The position numbers and the translations under genes are program-made. Under the pieces are notes generated by a model. That model was given only the letters and a program-made list of their open reading frames with translations. It was not told the DNA's origin and made no database searches. Source: Spirosoma rigui (lineage in GTDB: Bacteria; Bacteroidota; Bacteroidia; Cytophagales; Spirosomataceae). From it: 64,000 nt of DNA. Each line of letters starts with the position of its first letter. Position 1 is the stretch's first letter. The stretch is taken from NCBI RefSeq assembly GCF_002067135.1, contig NZ_CP020105.1, positions 1 to 64,000 on the forward strand. The letters are read 5' to 3'. Shown here in pieces: positions 53,492-62,117 of the stretch.

Positions 53492-54321
53492 TTACAGCCC
53501 CCACTCCGGTTTACGCTTTTCCAGAAAAGCGGCCATGCCTTCTTTGGCGTCGGCAGTTTGCTGAAGTTGCTGAAACTGATCATACAGAAAAGCCTGCTGT
53601 TCACCCGACGGCAGGCTTTTTAGTTGCTGGGCGGCACGCAGGCCAAACTGCATCGCCGTGGGCGAAAACTGTTTCAGTTCGTTGGTTAGCTGGCCAACGG
53701 CTTCGGCCAGTGCCTGATCGGGCACGACATCGGTGACTAGCCCAACGGCTTTGGCATCGGCGGCCGTGAGCGTCCGGGCGCGCAGGCACAGATCGAGTGC
53801 TGTCCGGGCGGGCATGATGTCGAGCAGAACGGCCAGCACCTGAAAAGGGAACAGCCCTCGTTTTACCTCCGGCAAGCTAAATGTGGCCGACTCAGCCGCC
53901 ACAACGTAAGTACTGCCGCCCACCAGCAGGAAGCCGCCAGCATAGACTGATCCCTGTACCTGAGCAATGCAGGGTTTATGCAGGCCCGCCATTAACTCAC
54001 CAATCCGTACGGGTCCCGACGGTGCTGGCACCGACGCGCTTTCCAGTTCGCCAACTGGACTACCGGGCTGGGCCAGTGATTTTAAATCCATACCCGCGCA
54101 GAATGTCGTCCCGGTCGCAGCCAGTACCACCAGCCAGACTTCGGGTGTATGGTGGGCGTAGGCCAGCGCGTAGGCTAGTTCATGGAGCATGGGGGGTGCA
54201 GCGCATTCTTCTTTGCGGGCCGGTTGAGCGTGATCGTCAGCACATGATCGCAGAGCGTAACGATCAGGAATTGAAAGCCACCAGCGGGCAATTGGGTAAC
54301 CTGTTGAGCAGTATAAAGCAT
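53492..54321 (-). pseudogene. Enoyl-CoA hydratase/isomerase-family gene with a one-base frameshift
   Basis: The intact part (53492 to about 54190) reads PMLHELAYALAYAHHTPEVWLVVLAATGTTFCAGMDLKSL, then the second oxyanion segment GSVYAGGFLLVGGSTYVVAAESATFSLPEVKRGLFPF, and ends in KRKPEWGL: a crotonase-family protein. The expected start lies in another frame, from ATG at 54321: MLYTAQQV, then VLTITLNRPAKKNAL, the universal first strand of the family. The two frames join exactly at a run of six C (six G on the plus strand, 54191-54196); seven C would restore one protein of about 277 residues. It is therefore a broken gene, a phase-variable gene or a homopolymer sequencing error. Confidence 0.85.
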
Positions 54322-54434
54322 GACTGAAAAGTACGAAAATACCGCTTACGAAATGTCCACACATCTTCATACAAGAATGTCGCCATTCGCAGTTATCCGG
54401 ATACGTCTGCTTCCTCCTTCTGCCGTTATTCGTT

Positions 54435-55550
54435 ATGAAAACCTGTATCCTGTTTGGCCTGACCTGGCTGAGCGCCCTGGCGGCCAACGCCACGCATCTA
54501 AGGGGTGGCTACATACAAACGCGCTCTGTGTCAACAACAACGGTAACCTACGAAATTACCGTTCAACTGTTCCTGGATGAAGTATATGGGACAACCGCAG
54601 CGAACAGCCTGAATCAACTCTCGCTATGTTTTGGCGATGGTAGCAGCCAGTCTATCGTCCGAACAGCCCGGGTGTGGAACGCCGACCGAACAACCAGTAT
54701 CAACACCTACCAGGTTACGCATACCTACGCCGGACCTGGCACATATACCGTAAGCTCCTCACTGGCCAACCGATCGCCGGTTCGCAACATTGGTACGACC
54801 GCCGATCAGCTCCCTATTGTTTTGTACACGACATTTTCCACGGGTCGCTTGAACAGGACCCCTGCGTTCGTTTACCCCAACAATGGCTTGCAGGCCGCCC
54901 TCAACCAGCGGCTGACTCTTCCACTAAGTACCACAGATGACGAAGGCGACAGTCTGGTGTACAGTCTCTGGCGTCCGATAACGACGGTGGGTGCCGACAT
55001 CTGCACGCGCCAGTCGGTCAGCGACTACCAATACCCCAATGACGTAGCCCGGCGGGGTACCTACACCCTAGACAAGCGCAGGGGTATTCTAACCTGGGAT
55101 GCACCGGTTGAGCAGGGAAATTATAGTCTGGCCCTCACGGTTGACGAGTACCGCAACGGGCTATTCATTAGCCAGACCGTCATTGAGCTGACGCTACAGG
55201 TCGTTGACCGCCCGGGCACTCCCGGTGTGATACCGCCCTACCAACCAGCGCTGGAAAGTAACGGACTGGTAACCGCTTTACCCGAGTACAGGGATAGCAA
55301 CCTAACACTGACGGTATTTCCAAATCCGGTCGACGACCGATTGCAGGTTGTTGTCCAGACCAGCAATCCAACGCTGGCCACAATCCGGCTGATGGATGCC
55401 AGCGGCCGTCTTCTGCACGAACTTCCGTTCAAACGACTGGCCCGTCGGCATGAGCAGGTGATCAGCCTGGATAGCCTCACGCCCGGCACCTACCTGGTGC
55501 AGACCGACGTGAACGGGCAGCAGTTGCTGGAGAAAATCATCAAAAAGTAA
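54435..55550 (+). CDS. Secreted protein with PKD-like N-terminal part and T9SS sorting domain
   Basis: The 371-residue protein has a signal peptide (LAANA) followed by THLRGGYIQTRSVSTTTVTYEITVQLFLDE. This THLRGG/Y-E-I opening recurs in large Bacteroidota surface proteins linked to gliding and adhesion. The middle is beta rich (SLCFGDGSSQ, TYQVTHTYAGPGTYTVSSSL), and a cadherin-like repeat pattern follows (LPLSTTDDEGDSLVYSLW, GILTWDAPVEQGNYSLALTVDEYRNG). The end is a T9SS type A sorting domain (LTVFPNPVDDRLQVVV... TPGTYLVQTDVNGQQLLEKIIKK). It is probably displayed on the surface; its partner is unknown. Confidence 0.85.
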   Translation: MKTCILFGLTWLSALAANATHLRGGYIQTRSVSTTTVTYEITVQLFLDEVYGTTAANSLNQLSLCFGDGSSQSIVRTARVWNADRTTSINTYQVTHTYAGPGTYTVSSSLANRSPVRNIGTTADQLPIVLYTTFSTGRLNRTPAFVYPNNGLQAALNQRLTLPLSTTDDEGDSLVYSLWRPITTVGADICTRQSVSDYQYPNDVARRGTYTLDKRRGILTWDAPVEQGNYSLALTVDEYRNGLFISQTVIELTLQVVDRPGTPGVIPPYQPALESNGLVTALPEYRDSNLTLTVFPNPVDDRLQVVVQTSNPTLATIRLMDASGRLLHELPFKRLARRHEQVISLDSLTPGTYLVQTDVNGQQLLEKIIKK

Positions 55551-55572
55551 GGCTATTTGTCCACCGGCGAGG

Positions 55573-56550
55573 CTAAATCAACTGTTTCCAGGTGCCTTTT
55601 ATCCAGTTGTATTTAAGCGTACTGGGCAGCGCCTGCCAGAAGTACTTATTTACTTCCACAGCGAACGACGGCTGCATATAGCAGTTGATGGCACAGCCTT
55701 CGCAGGCGGGTAATCGTCCTTCCAGCGCGACCAGCTTCTGAACCTCTGTAGAGCGGTAGAGATCGTACAGGTTATTCTCAATGGAGTAATCTTTCAGCCC
55801 CAGATGATAGCACGGCAGGACAAGCTTGTTCTCGGGTGAGATCACGATTGTGGTACTCCCGGCCCGGCAAATGGGCGCGTCAATGTGGTTACCGCCGTCG
55901 CGCCGAAGCTCGATAAAAGCATCGTTCAGGTACACATTCTTCTGTTTACCCCACCACGTCATCTGCTGCAACGTATCGGCCGACAGGCGGTCGCCCGTTT
56001 CTACGGTATTGTATTCAAATACCGGATTCAGAATAAGCATCAGATCGTTGGGCAGGCAAATCTCCTCGTGCATCTGCCGGATTTGGTGCACATTGCGCTC
56101 GAATACCGTAAACAGAATATCCGGCCGCTCGCCCAGCTGCCTGGCGAGCGCAATGGATTCCATCACCTTGTCGAAACACGCTACCCCCCGCGACGTATCG
56201 TGCTCAGCGGCTACCGGTGAATCGAGGGAGAAATGCAGCATATCGACCAGTCCCCGCAGTTGTTCGGCGCGTTTCGGATACAGCAGGGCGTTAGTTGTAA
56301 CGGTGGTGATGAGGCCGAGTTTTTTAGCCGCACGGAGCAGCTCGGGCAACTCCCGGTGCAGCAACGGCTCGCCACCCGTGAAGTCCACCACCCGCACACC
56401 GAGCCGTTTCAGGTCGCGCAGGTTCTGCCGGGCGTTGTCGAGCGTCACGTAAGGCGAGGGTCGCTCCCAGATATCGCAGAAACTGCAGCTTGCGTTGCAC
56501 CGGTACGTGACGTAGTAGTTGCAGAGAACGGGATGACGAACCAGGCGCAT
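55573..56550 (-). CDS. Radical SAM protein with a SPASM-like C-terminal cysteine cluster
   Basis: The 325-residue protein has the radical SAM triad Cys18-x3-Cys22-x2-Cys25 (CNASCSFC), the GGEPLL motif after VVDFT, and a TIM-barrel core. The C-terminal region has several further Cys residues (PICRAGS, LPCYHLG, ACEGCAINCY), the pattern of a SPASM/twitch domain with an auxiliary iron-sulfur cluster. Such enzymes modify peptides or act on small substrates and carbohydrates. No precursor peptide is apparent nearby, so the substrate is open. It lies 65 bases downstream of accD on the same strand. Confidence 0.88.
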   Translation of the reverse strand: MRLVRHPVLCNYYVTYRCNASCSFCDIWERPSPYVTLDNARQNLRDLKRLGVRVVDFTGGEPLLHRELPELLRAAKKLGLITTVTTNALLYPKRAEQLRGLVDMLHFSLDSPVAAEHDTSRGVACFDKVMESIALARQLGERPDILFTVFERNVHQIRQMHEEICLPNDLMLILNPVFEYNTVETGDRLSADTLQQMTWWGKQKNVYLNDAFIELRRDGGNHIDAPICRAGSTTIVISPENKLVLPCYHLGLKDYSIENNLYDLYRSTEVQKLVALEGRLPACEGCAINCYMQPSFAVEVNKYFWQALPSTLKYNWIKGTWKQLI

Positions 56551-56615
56551 AGGAACGGGAAAAGCAGAAAACAGCGGAGGGAGCGGTTAGCCGCTCCCTC
56601 CGCTGTTTTCGTTGG

Positions 56616-57458
56616 TTAGATCAACATACCAAACAGGCTGGACAGTTTATCTTTCAAATCTTTACGGTCGACAATGAAATCGAGGAAACCGTGATCGAGA
56701 ACGAATTCGGCGCTCTGGAAGCCTTTGGGCAGGTCCTTACCGATTGTCTCGCGAATAACGCGTGGCCCGGCGAAGCCAATGAGGGCTTCGGGTTCGGCAA
56801 TGTTAAAATCGCCCAGCATGGCGTAGGAAGCCGTAACGCCCCCCGTTGTCGGATCGGTCAGCAGCGATACATACGGCAGTTTAGCCTGCGACAGCAACGC
56901 CAGCTTCGCCGATGTTTTGGCCATCTGCATGAGCGAGAAGCCAGCCTCCATCATTCGGGCACCTCCTGAGCGGGAAATCATCAGGAAGGGTGTCCGGTTT
57001 TTAATAGCGTGGTCAATAGAACGGGCTATCTTCTCCCCCACGACCGATCCCATCGATCCGCCAATGAAGTTAAAATCCATCACCGCCATCGTCACCGTCG
57101 AACCGTTCATGGACCCGTAGGCCGTCCGAACAGCATCTTTCAGACCCGTTTTGGCCATCGTTGCGTTCACCCGGCTGGGGTACGGTTTGGTATCAGTGAA
57201 GTTCAGCGGATCGGCGGAGCGCATATTCTCATCGAGTTCGGTGAAGCGATTGTCATCGAACAGGATGGAGAAATAGGCATCTGACCCAATCTTTTCGTGG
57301 TAGTTGCAGTGAACACACGTGTACGCGTTAAGCTTGTGTTCGCGCGTGTGCATGGCTTTTTTACAGTTCGGACATTGATACCACAACCCGTCGGGAGCCT
57401 CCCGTTTCATTTCGGTCGGGGTCTGAATACCCTTATCTTTTCGGACAAACCAAGACAT
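56616..57458 (-). CDS. accD: Acetyl-CoA carboxylase carboxyltransferase subunit beta
   Basis: The 280-residue protein has the AccD zinc finger (Cys29, Cys32, Cys48, Cys51 in YQCPNCKK and [11 protein letters not shown]) and the carboxyltransferase core with [38 protein letters not shown]-like sequence, [16 protein letters not shown] and [17 protein letters not shown]. With AccA it transfers the carboxyl group from biotin to acetyl-CoA, the first committed step of fatty acid synthesis. The gene is followed by a radical SAM gene on the same strand. Confidence 0.96.
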   Translation of the reverse strand: MSWFVRKDKGIQTPTEMKREAPDGLWYQCPNCKKAMHTREHKLNAYTCVHCNYHEKIGSDAYFSILFDDNRFTELDENMRSADPLNFTDTKPYPSRVNATMAKTGLKDAVRTAYGSMNGSTVTMAVMDFNFIGGSMGSVVGEKIARSIDHAIKNRTPFLMISRSGGARMMEAGFSLMQMAKTSAKLALLSQAKLPYVSLLTDPTTGGVTASYAMLGDFNIAEPEALIGFAGPRVIRETIGKDLPKGFQSAEFVLDHGFLDFIVDRKDLKDKLSSLFGMLI

Positions 57459-57556
57459 TATCGGTAGATTTCGGTTTAACGTTGACGGCTATCGGTCGCT
57501 GGCCTGCTCCGTAAACGGGCTGTAAAGATACGAAGAGCGTTCGCCAATTCATCCAT

Positions 57557-58255
57557 CTATAGGTCCAGATAATAACGCCGTCGGGCGGGCTCCATCCGTT
57601 CGATAGCGTAGCGCAGGGCCGTTCGGGGCATTTGCCGGATGTGATCGTGCAAAAACTCCTCCAGAGCGTCGGGGTTTCGTTTGCCCACTTCGCGCAACAT
57701 CCAACCCATTGCCTTATGGATTAGATCGTGCCGATGGGATAAAAGCAGTTCAGCAACCCCAAATGTATCGGCATACTGATCGGCCCGGATAAAGGTCAGC
57801 GTCGACACGATAGCAATCCGCTGGGTCCACAGGTGGTTTTCGCGCGCCAGGTCGTATAACACCGACCGGTCACCCTGAAGTAACGGACGGCCCACCAGAT
57901 GCGGGCAACTCACGTCGACCAGGTCCCAGTTGTTAACAAATGTTCGATTGGCCAGGTACCGATCCATCAGCACGTCCCGTTGTTCAGCACTCGCTTTTCG
58001 GCTCTGGTACACCCAGATCTGCAGAGCGGTCATCCGGCATTCGTGGTACGGATCACGGAGCAACCGCTCGATTTCGGCAGTTGGAAGATCCAGAAACTGC
58101 CGGGCCACCTGGTGCTGCTGCGGCATGGAAAGGCCCAGAAACAAGTCGCCTTCTCCGTATTGGCCCGGCTTTGTTTTGAAAAAGCGGGCCGCAAACGACG
58201 CCCGTTCGGGCTCTTCCAAGCTCAGTAATGCAATCTTAACGTCAGTATGGGTCAT
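57557..58255 (-). CDS. DNA alkylation repair protein (AlkD/HEAT-repeat family)
   Basis: The protein (232 residues from the ATG at 58255) is made of helical HEAT-like repeats. Family stretches are FFKTKPGQYGEGDLFLGLSMPQQHQVARQF, RLLRDPYHECRMTALQIWVYQ, NWDLVDVSCPHLVG and IHKAMGWMLREVGKRN. AlkD glycosylases remove bulky alkylated bases such as 7-methylguanine by trapping flipped-out DNA. I prefer the ATG at 58255 because the more upstream ATG at 58309 lies inside the long palindrome behind ftsZ; 58279 is a further option. Confidence 0.9.
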   Translation of the reverse strand: MTHTDVKIALLSLEEPERASFAARFFKTKPGQYGEGDLFLGLSMPQQHQVARQFLDLPTAEIERLLRDPYHECRMTALQIWVYQSRKASAEQRDVLMDRYLANRTFVNNWDLVDVSCPHLVGRPLLQGDRSVLYDLARENHLWTQRIAIVSTLTFIRADQYADTFGVAELLLSHRHDLIHKAMGWMLREVGKRNPDALEEFLHDHIRQMPRTALRYAIERMEPARRRYYLDL

Positions 58256-58304
58256 GAGGAGAGGTGGTTCAGGAATCATAGCCAGCCCGTCACGGAACAG
58301 CAGG

Positions 58305-58371
58305 TTCATACTGTATAAATGTAAAGAGGGCTTTCCACGCGGAAGCCCTCTTTACATTTATACAGTATGAA
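58305..58371 (-). terminator. Near-perfect 67-base palindrome behind ftsZ
   Basis: The left arm at 58305-58336 and the right arm at 58341-58371 are complementary over 31 bases with a single extra T in the left arm, around the loop ACGC. The core pairs AAAGAGGGCTT with AAGCCCTCTTT, giving a U-rich 3' side in either direction. It starts 5 bases after the ftsZ stop, so it is the likely end of the division cluster transcript. Its arms are far longer than needed for a terminator. Confidence 0.8.
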
Positions 58372-58376
58372 TGCGT

Positions 58377-59822
58377 CTAGTCATTTAATTTGGAGCGCAC
58401 AAACTCATGCTCAGGAAGCATAGGCAGCGCGTAAAGCAGGGTCTTGTTTCGTTCGAACGTTGGCCGGTCGAGATCGGTTGTTACGTATGCTCCTTTCACA
58501 AAAGCGTCTACTGTTTTACGAATCAAATCCATATCGCTCGGCCGATCTTCGTCGTCCATCACGAGCGTATCGCTGTCATCGTCGGCGTTAGGGCGCACGC
58601 CCATACCAGGCATCGAATCGGGCCGGTTAATGGTGATACCGCCCGGACCAGTCATGGTCGTTTCTTTTTCCTGTACTTTATCCGTTACGCCTACGGGCAT
58701 CGGCACGTCATCGCCGTCCATATCGACAGGCACCAGTATATCGGTACCTTCCTCCACGATGAATCCCTCCGGCGTATCGGAAAGCTCAGCGTCACTGCTG
58801 CTGTCCAGGTTAACATCCGGGTCCAGCGTTCCTTTGAGCTGATCCATCAGCGTCGTGGTTCCGTCGAAACCGGCGGCAATGATCGTTACCCGAAGGTTAT
58901 CTTTCAGTGACTCATCGGTGATGGCACCGAATTTGAACATCCGGGCTTCGGCCTGAATTTTCTTGGCTACGTGTTCCGAAATAGCCATCTGTTCTTTCAG
59001 CCGCATGGCATGCTCGCGGCTCGACGAGATTGTGAGCAGAATTCGTTTTGCTCCGCGTATATCGTGGTCGTTCAGCAGGGGTGAGTTAAGGGCAGCCTCG
59101 ATAGCCCGCAGCGCCCGGTCTTCACCGGCAGCCTCCGCCGATCCCATTACCGACTGTCCTGCCTGCTCAAGCACTTTCTTCACGTCGGCAAAGTCAGCGT
59201 TGATGTCGCCCTGGGTGGTAATGATTTCGGCGATGCTTTTCACGGCATTGGCCAGTACATCATCAGCATGGGCGTATGCTTCCGTCCATGTCAGTTCGCT
59301 GTACAGCTCCGCCAGTTTATCGTTCAGCACAACCAGTACGGTATCGCAGCTTTTTTTGAGCTTTTCAATACCCTCCCGGGCCTGCTCCTTTTTGTCGGTT
59401 CCTTCATACCAGTAGGGAGCCGTCACGACGGCTACCGTCAGCAAGCCCATTTCGCGGGCTACTTCAGCCACGACGGGTGCGGCACCCGTACCGGTACCTC
59501 CACCCATACCAGCCGTAATAAAAACCATTTTGGTGGGGGGAGCCAGCAGGCTGCGAATTTCATCGATGCTGGCGCGGGCCGCATCTTCGCCGGCTTTAGC
59601 TTCGGTACCGGCGCCCAACCCATCACCCAGCTGCAATTTAGTGGGCACGGGGTTGCTCATCAGCGCCTGCCGATCAGTGTTGCAGACGGCGAAGTCTACA
59701 TCCTTCATGTCGATGTTGTGCATGTGCTTCACGGCGTTGCCGCCCATGCCGCCCACGCCGACGACCTTAATTATGGTCGTCTTGTCGTCCGGTATTTCGA
59801 ATCTATAGCCCTGACTAAGCAT
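58377..59822 (-). CDS. ftsZ: Cell division GTPase FtsZ
   Basis: FtsZ is the bacterial tubulin that forms the division ring. The 481-residue protein has the N-terminal GTP site (VVGVGGMGGNAVKHM), the tubulin signature GGGTGTG (107-113) in ITAGMGGGTGTGAAPV, and the T7 region NADFADVKKVLEQAG. A variable acidic linker of about 100 residues (about 340-440) ends in DLDRPTFERNK, probably the tail contact for FtsA, followed by a 20-residue extension. It lies 87 bases behind ftsA and is the last gene of the cluster. Confidence 0.97.
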   Translation of the reverse strand: MLSQGYRFEIPDDKTTIIKVVGVGGMGGNAVKHMHNIDMKDVDFAVCNTDRQALMSNPVPTKLQLGDGLGAGTEAKAGEDAARASIDEIRSLLAPPTKMVFITAGMGGGTGTGAAPVVAEVAREMGLLTVAVVTAPYWYEGTDKKEQAREGIEKLKKSCDTVLVVLNDKLAELYSELTWTEAYAHADDVLANAVKSIAEIITTQGDINADFADVKKVLEQAGQSVMGSAEAAGEDRALRAIEAALNSPLLNDHDIRGAKRILLTISSSREHAMRLKEQMAISEHVAKKIQAEARMFKFGAITDESLKDNLRVTIIAAGFDGTTTLMDQLKGTLDPDVNLDSSSDAELSDTPEGFIVEEGTDILVPVDMDGDDVPMPVGVTDKVQEKETTMTGPGGITINRPDSMPGMGVRPNADDDSDTLVMDDEDRPSDMDLIRKTVDAFVKGAYVTTDLDRPTFERNKTLLYALPMLPEHEFVRSKLND

Positions 59823-59909
59823 CGTATGGGTCTGTGGTGTCTGTTCGTTGTAATAAAAACTCCTGAAATGCGATTAAACCGGCGCAAGCCGGTCTCCCCA
59901 GAAGGGTCG

Positions 59910-61304
59910 TTAATAGGGATCGGTTTCGTTACCCCTAATTGGCTTCGTTACACGCCGTATCCAGGCCATAATGCCACTCTCTTCCGGTTCTTTTTCGGGG
60001 GCTTTTTCGCGGACAACTGGTTGTGGTGGCGTATAAGCCGGACGCGACACCGGAACAACCGGCTCTTCGTTGTAAGCGGCCCGGGTAGGGTCACTGATAA
60101 ACGAAATCCGGTTATCGATAGTCTTGTAGCCCGCCCAGACCAGTCCTACCGCCGTAGCGTAAGCCGGATCACCGACTAAGTCGGCACGGCCATTGGGCTC
60201 CAGGTGCTCGGGAAAACCCACGCGCACCTCTTCCACACCCGTTACGCGCCCGAAAATGTGTTCTACGCCCGGAACGAGGGCGGTTCCGCCGGTTAGCACC
60301 AGGCCACCCAGCAGTTTACCTTCGTAGCCCGACCGGATAATTTCGGCCTGTACCAGAGCCGCTATTTCCCGCAACCGGTCTTCCATGATGACCGCTACGT
60401 TTTTCAGCAGTACATCTTTGGGTTTGCGGTTACTCAGGCCCGGCACAGCTACGACTTCGTTGAGGTTGTATTCCGATGGGTTTGCGCTGCCAAACCGCTT
60501 TTTGAGCTGTTCAGCCTGGTTTGGCAGAATCTTGCAGCCCGCTTGAATATCGGATGTCAGGCTGTTGCCGGCCCAGGGAAATACAGCAACATGCCGCAGA
60601 ATATTCCGGTAGTAAATGGCCATTTCGGTTGTGCCACCACCAATGTCCACGATGGCTACACCCGCGTATTTTTCCTCATCGGTCAATACAGCCAGACCCG
60701 ACGCCAAGGCCGAAAGCATCATCGTCTCCTGCTGCAAGTTGTTGCGGGTGATGCACTTCCGGACGTTACGGGTTGCGTTCGACTGGGCCGTAATCAGTTG
60801 AAAATCGGCACCGAGTTTTACGCCGTTCCGCCCCACGGGTTGCTGAACATTGGTTTCATTATCGACCATGAAATCCATGGGCAGCGCGTGAACGATCTCT
60901 TTATCGGCCGGGATCGACGAGCGGTTTCGGTACATATCGCTCACCAGGTGATCGATATCTTCGATCTGTACTTCGTCGCCCGACGAGGAACGGGTGATGT
61001 TACCGCTGGCTTTAACCGACAGCACGTGCGAGCCGCTGAAGCTGACATTAACCAATTGAATATTGATATTCGATTGGTTCGACGCTTCGGCGACGGCCCG
61101 TTTAATCGCGTTGACCGTGTTGTTGACATTGACAACGGAGCCTTTCGCGACACCGTCGGTCAGTTGTGTTTCACCCACGCCCAGTACTTCGAGCGTTTCC
61201 TGATCTTTGTTATTCCGTACTACCCGGCCTGCCACAGCACACACTTTCGTGCTACCGATGTCCAGGCCAACTACAATTTTATCGTCAACACCTACAGTCG
61301 TCAT
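59910..61304 (-). CDS. ftsA: Cell division protein FtsA
   Basis: FtsA is the actin-like membrane anchor of FtsZ. The protein (464 residues from the ATG at 61304) has the actin-family phosphate loop VVGLDIGSTKVCAV, the SHS2 (1C) insert with the NVSFSGSHVLSVK strand, and the second nucleotide motif AIVDIGGGTTEMAIYY. GGLVLTGGTALVPGVEHIFG follows, and a C-terminal amphipathic helix (GIMAWIRRVTKPIRG) preceded by a proline-rich linker. Its ATG overlaps the ftsQ stop as ATGA, which fixes the start and implies translational coupling. Confidence 0.97.
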   Translation of the reverse strand: MTTVGVDDKIVVGLDIGSTKVCAVAGRVVRNNKDQETLEVLGVGETQLTDGVAKGSVVNVNNTVNAIKRAVAEASNQSNINIQLVNVSFSGSHVLSVKASGNITRSSSGDEVQIEDIDHLVSDMYRNRSSIPADKEIVHALPMDFMVDNETNVQQPVGRNGVKLGADFQLITAQSNATRNVRKCITRNNLQQETMMLSALASGLAVLTDEEKYAGVAIVDIGGGTTEMAIYYRNILRHVAVFPWAGNSLTSDIQAGCKILPNQAEQLKKRFGSANPSEYNLNEVVAVPGLSNRKPKDVLLKNVAVIMEDRLREIAALVQAEIIRSGYEGKLLGGLVLTGGTALVPGVEHIFGRVTGVEEVRVGFPEHLEPNGRADLVGDPAYATAVGLVWAGYKTIDNRISFISDPTRAAYNEEPVVPVSRPAYTPPQPVVREKAPEKEPEESGIMAWIRRVTKPIRGNETDPY

Positions 61305-62080
61305 TCGCACACGATTTGATTTCGATATTGGACGCTCACCCGGCTATAGCGGTCCCAACCTTTCGCCGGTAAAACGTCCGTATAAAACAATTTCAATTTC
61401 TTAAACTTGGCATCCAGATCAACTGGCGGGCCGAAGTCGATTTGATGGTTGCCCATCTGAGGCCACATCGTTACGTCGCCCAGCTCATTCACCGATATCT
61501 CGGTTATCTGCGCCCGCCAGAACGGATCATCCTGGATCTGCTTCAGCAATGTCAGCAACGTCCGGTTGCGCTCACTCGCCAATGACCGGTTCACCGAGAA
61601 ATAACGCCCTGTCAACACCGGCACCCGCGCCGAGTAGTTCATCGAAATGGGAAAATATCGTCCCGTTTCACTGATATACTGGCCCGAAACTTGCTTCACT
61701 TCATCACTACCATCCAGCGTTACCAGCCGGGCCAGCGGCCGTGGCTGTTCAATAGTCACCAGCAGATTTCCCGACAAGTCCCGCGACACCTGGCAGCTTT
61801 GGACGAGTCCATGCCGCTTCAGCCGTTTTTCCAGTCGGCGCAGATCCATGTCGGTATATGCCTTTCCAATCACCGGATCAGCTCCTTCGTTGGTCAGGTA
61901 CCCCGTCACGTCACGCTTCGTCAGAAACCGGTGACCGTCAACCTGATCCAGCCGGATAAGCACCGACTGAACCCGCTTTTGGCCGTGTCGTATTTCCGTA
62001 AAAGCGATCAGACTAAGCAAGCCAAAAAGCCCTACGACAGCGAACAGCCATTTTCTGGCTGATTTAAAGGTAGAAAACAT
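61301..62080 (-). CDS. ftsQ: Cell division protein FtsQ
   Basis: The 259-residue protein has one N-terminal membrane helix (about residues 10-28: KWLFAVVGLFGLLSLIAF). A POTRA-like domain (RHGQKRVQSVLIRLDQVDGHRFLTKRDVTGYL... MDLRRLEKRLKRHGLVQSCQVSRDLSGNLLVTIEQPRPLARL) and a beta domain follow. This is the FtsQ/DivIB layout; the protein recruits later divisome members in the periplasm. It is placed between murC (37-base gap) and ftsA (4-base overlap), as expected for this cluster. Confidence 0.93.
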   Translation of the reverse strand: MFSTFKSARKWLFAVVGLFGLLSLIAFTEIRHGQKRVQSVLIRLDQVDGHRFLTKRDVTGYLTNEGADPVIGKAYTDMDLRRLEKRLKRHGLVQSCQVSRDLSGNLLVTIEQPRPLARLVTLDGSDEVKQVSGQYISETGRYFPISMNYSARVPVLTGRYFSVNRSLASERNRTLLTLLKQIQDDPFWRAQITEISVNELGDVTMWPQMGNHQIDFGPPVDLDAKFKKLKLFYTDVLPAKGWDRYSRVSVQYRNQIVCE

Positions 62081-62117
62081 CTGTAAATAAGCTAAGTGAA
62101 GATACAGATATTCTTAT

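Noticed and set aside
54320-54580. Small plus-strand frame ahead of the T9SS protein
   Set aside because: It overlaps the start of the real gene at 54435, which has a clear signal peptide and conserved opening.
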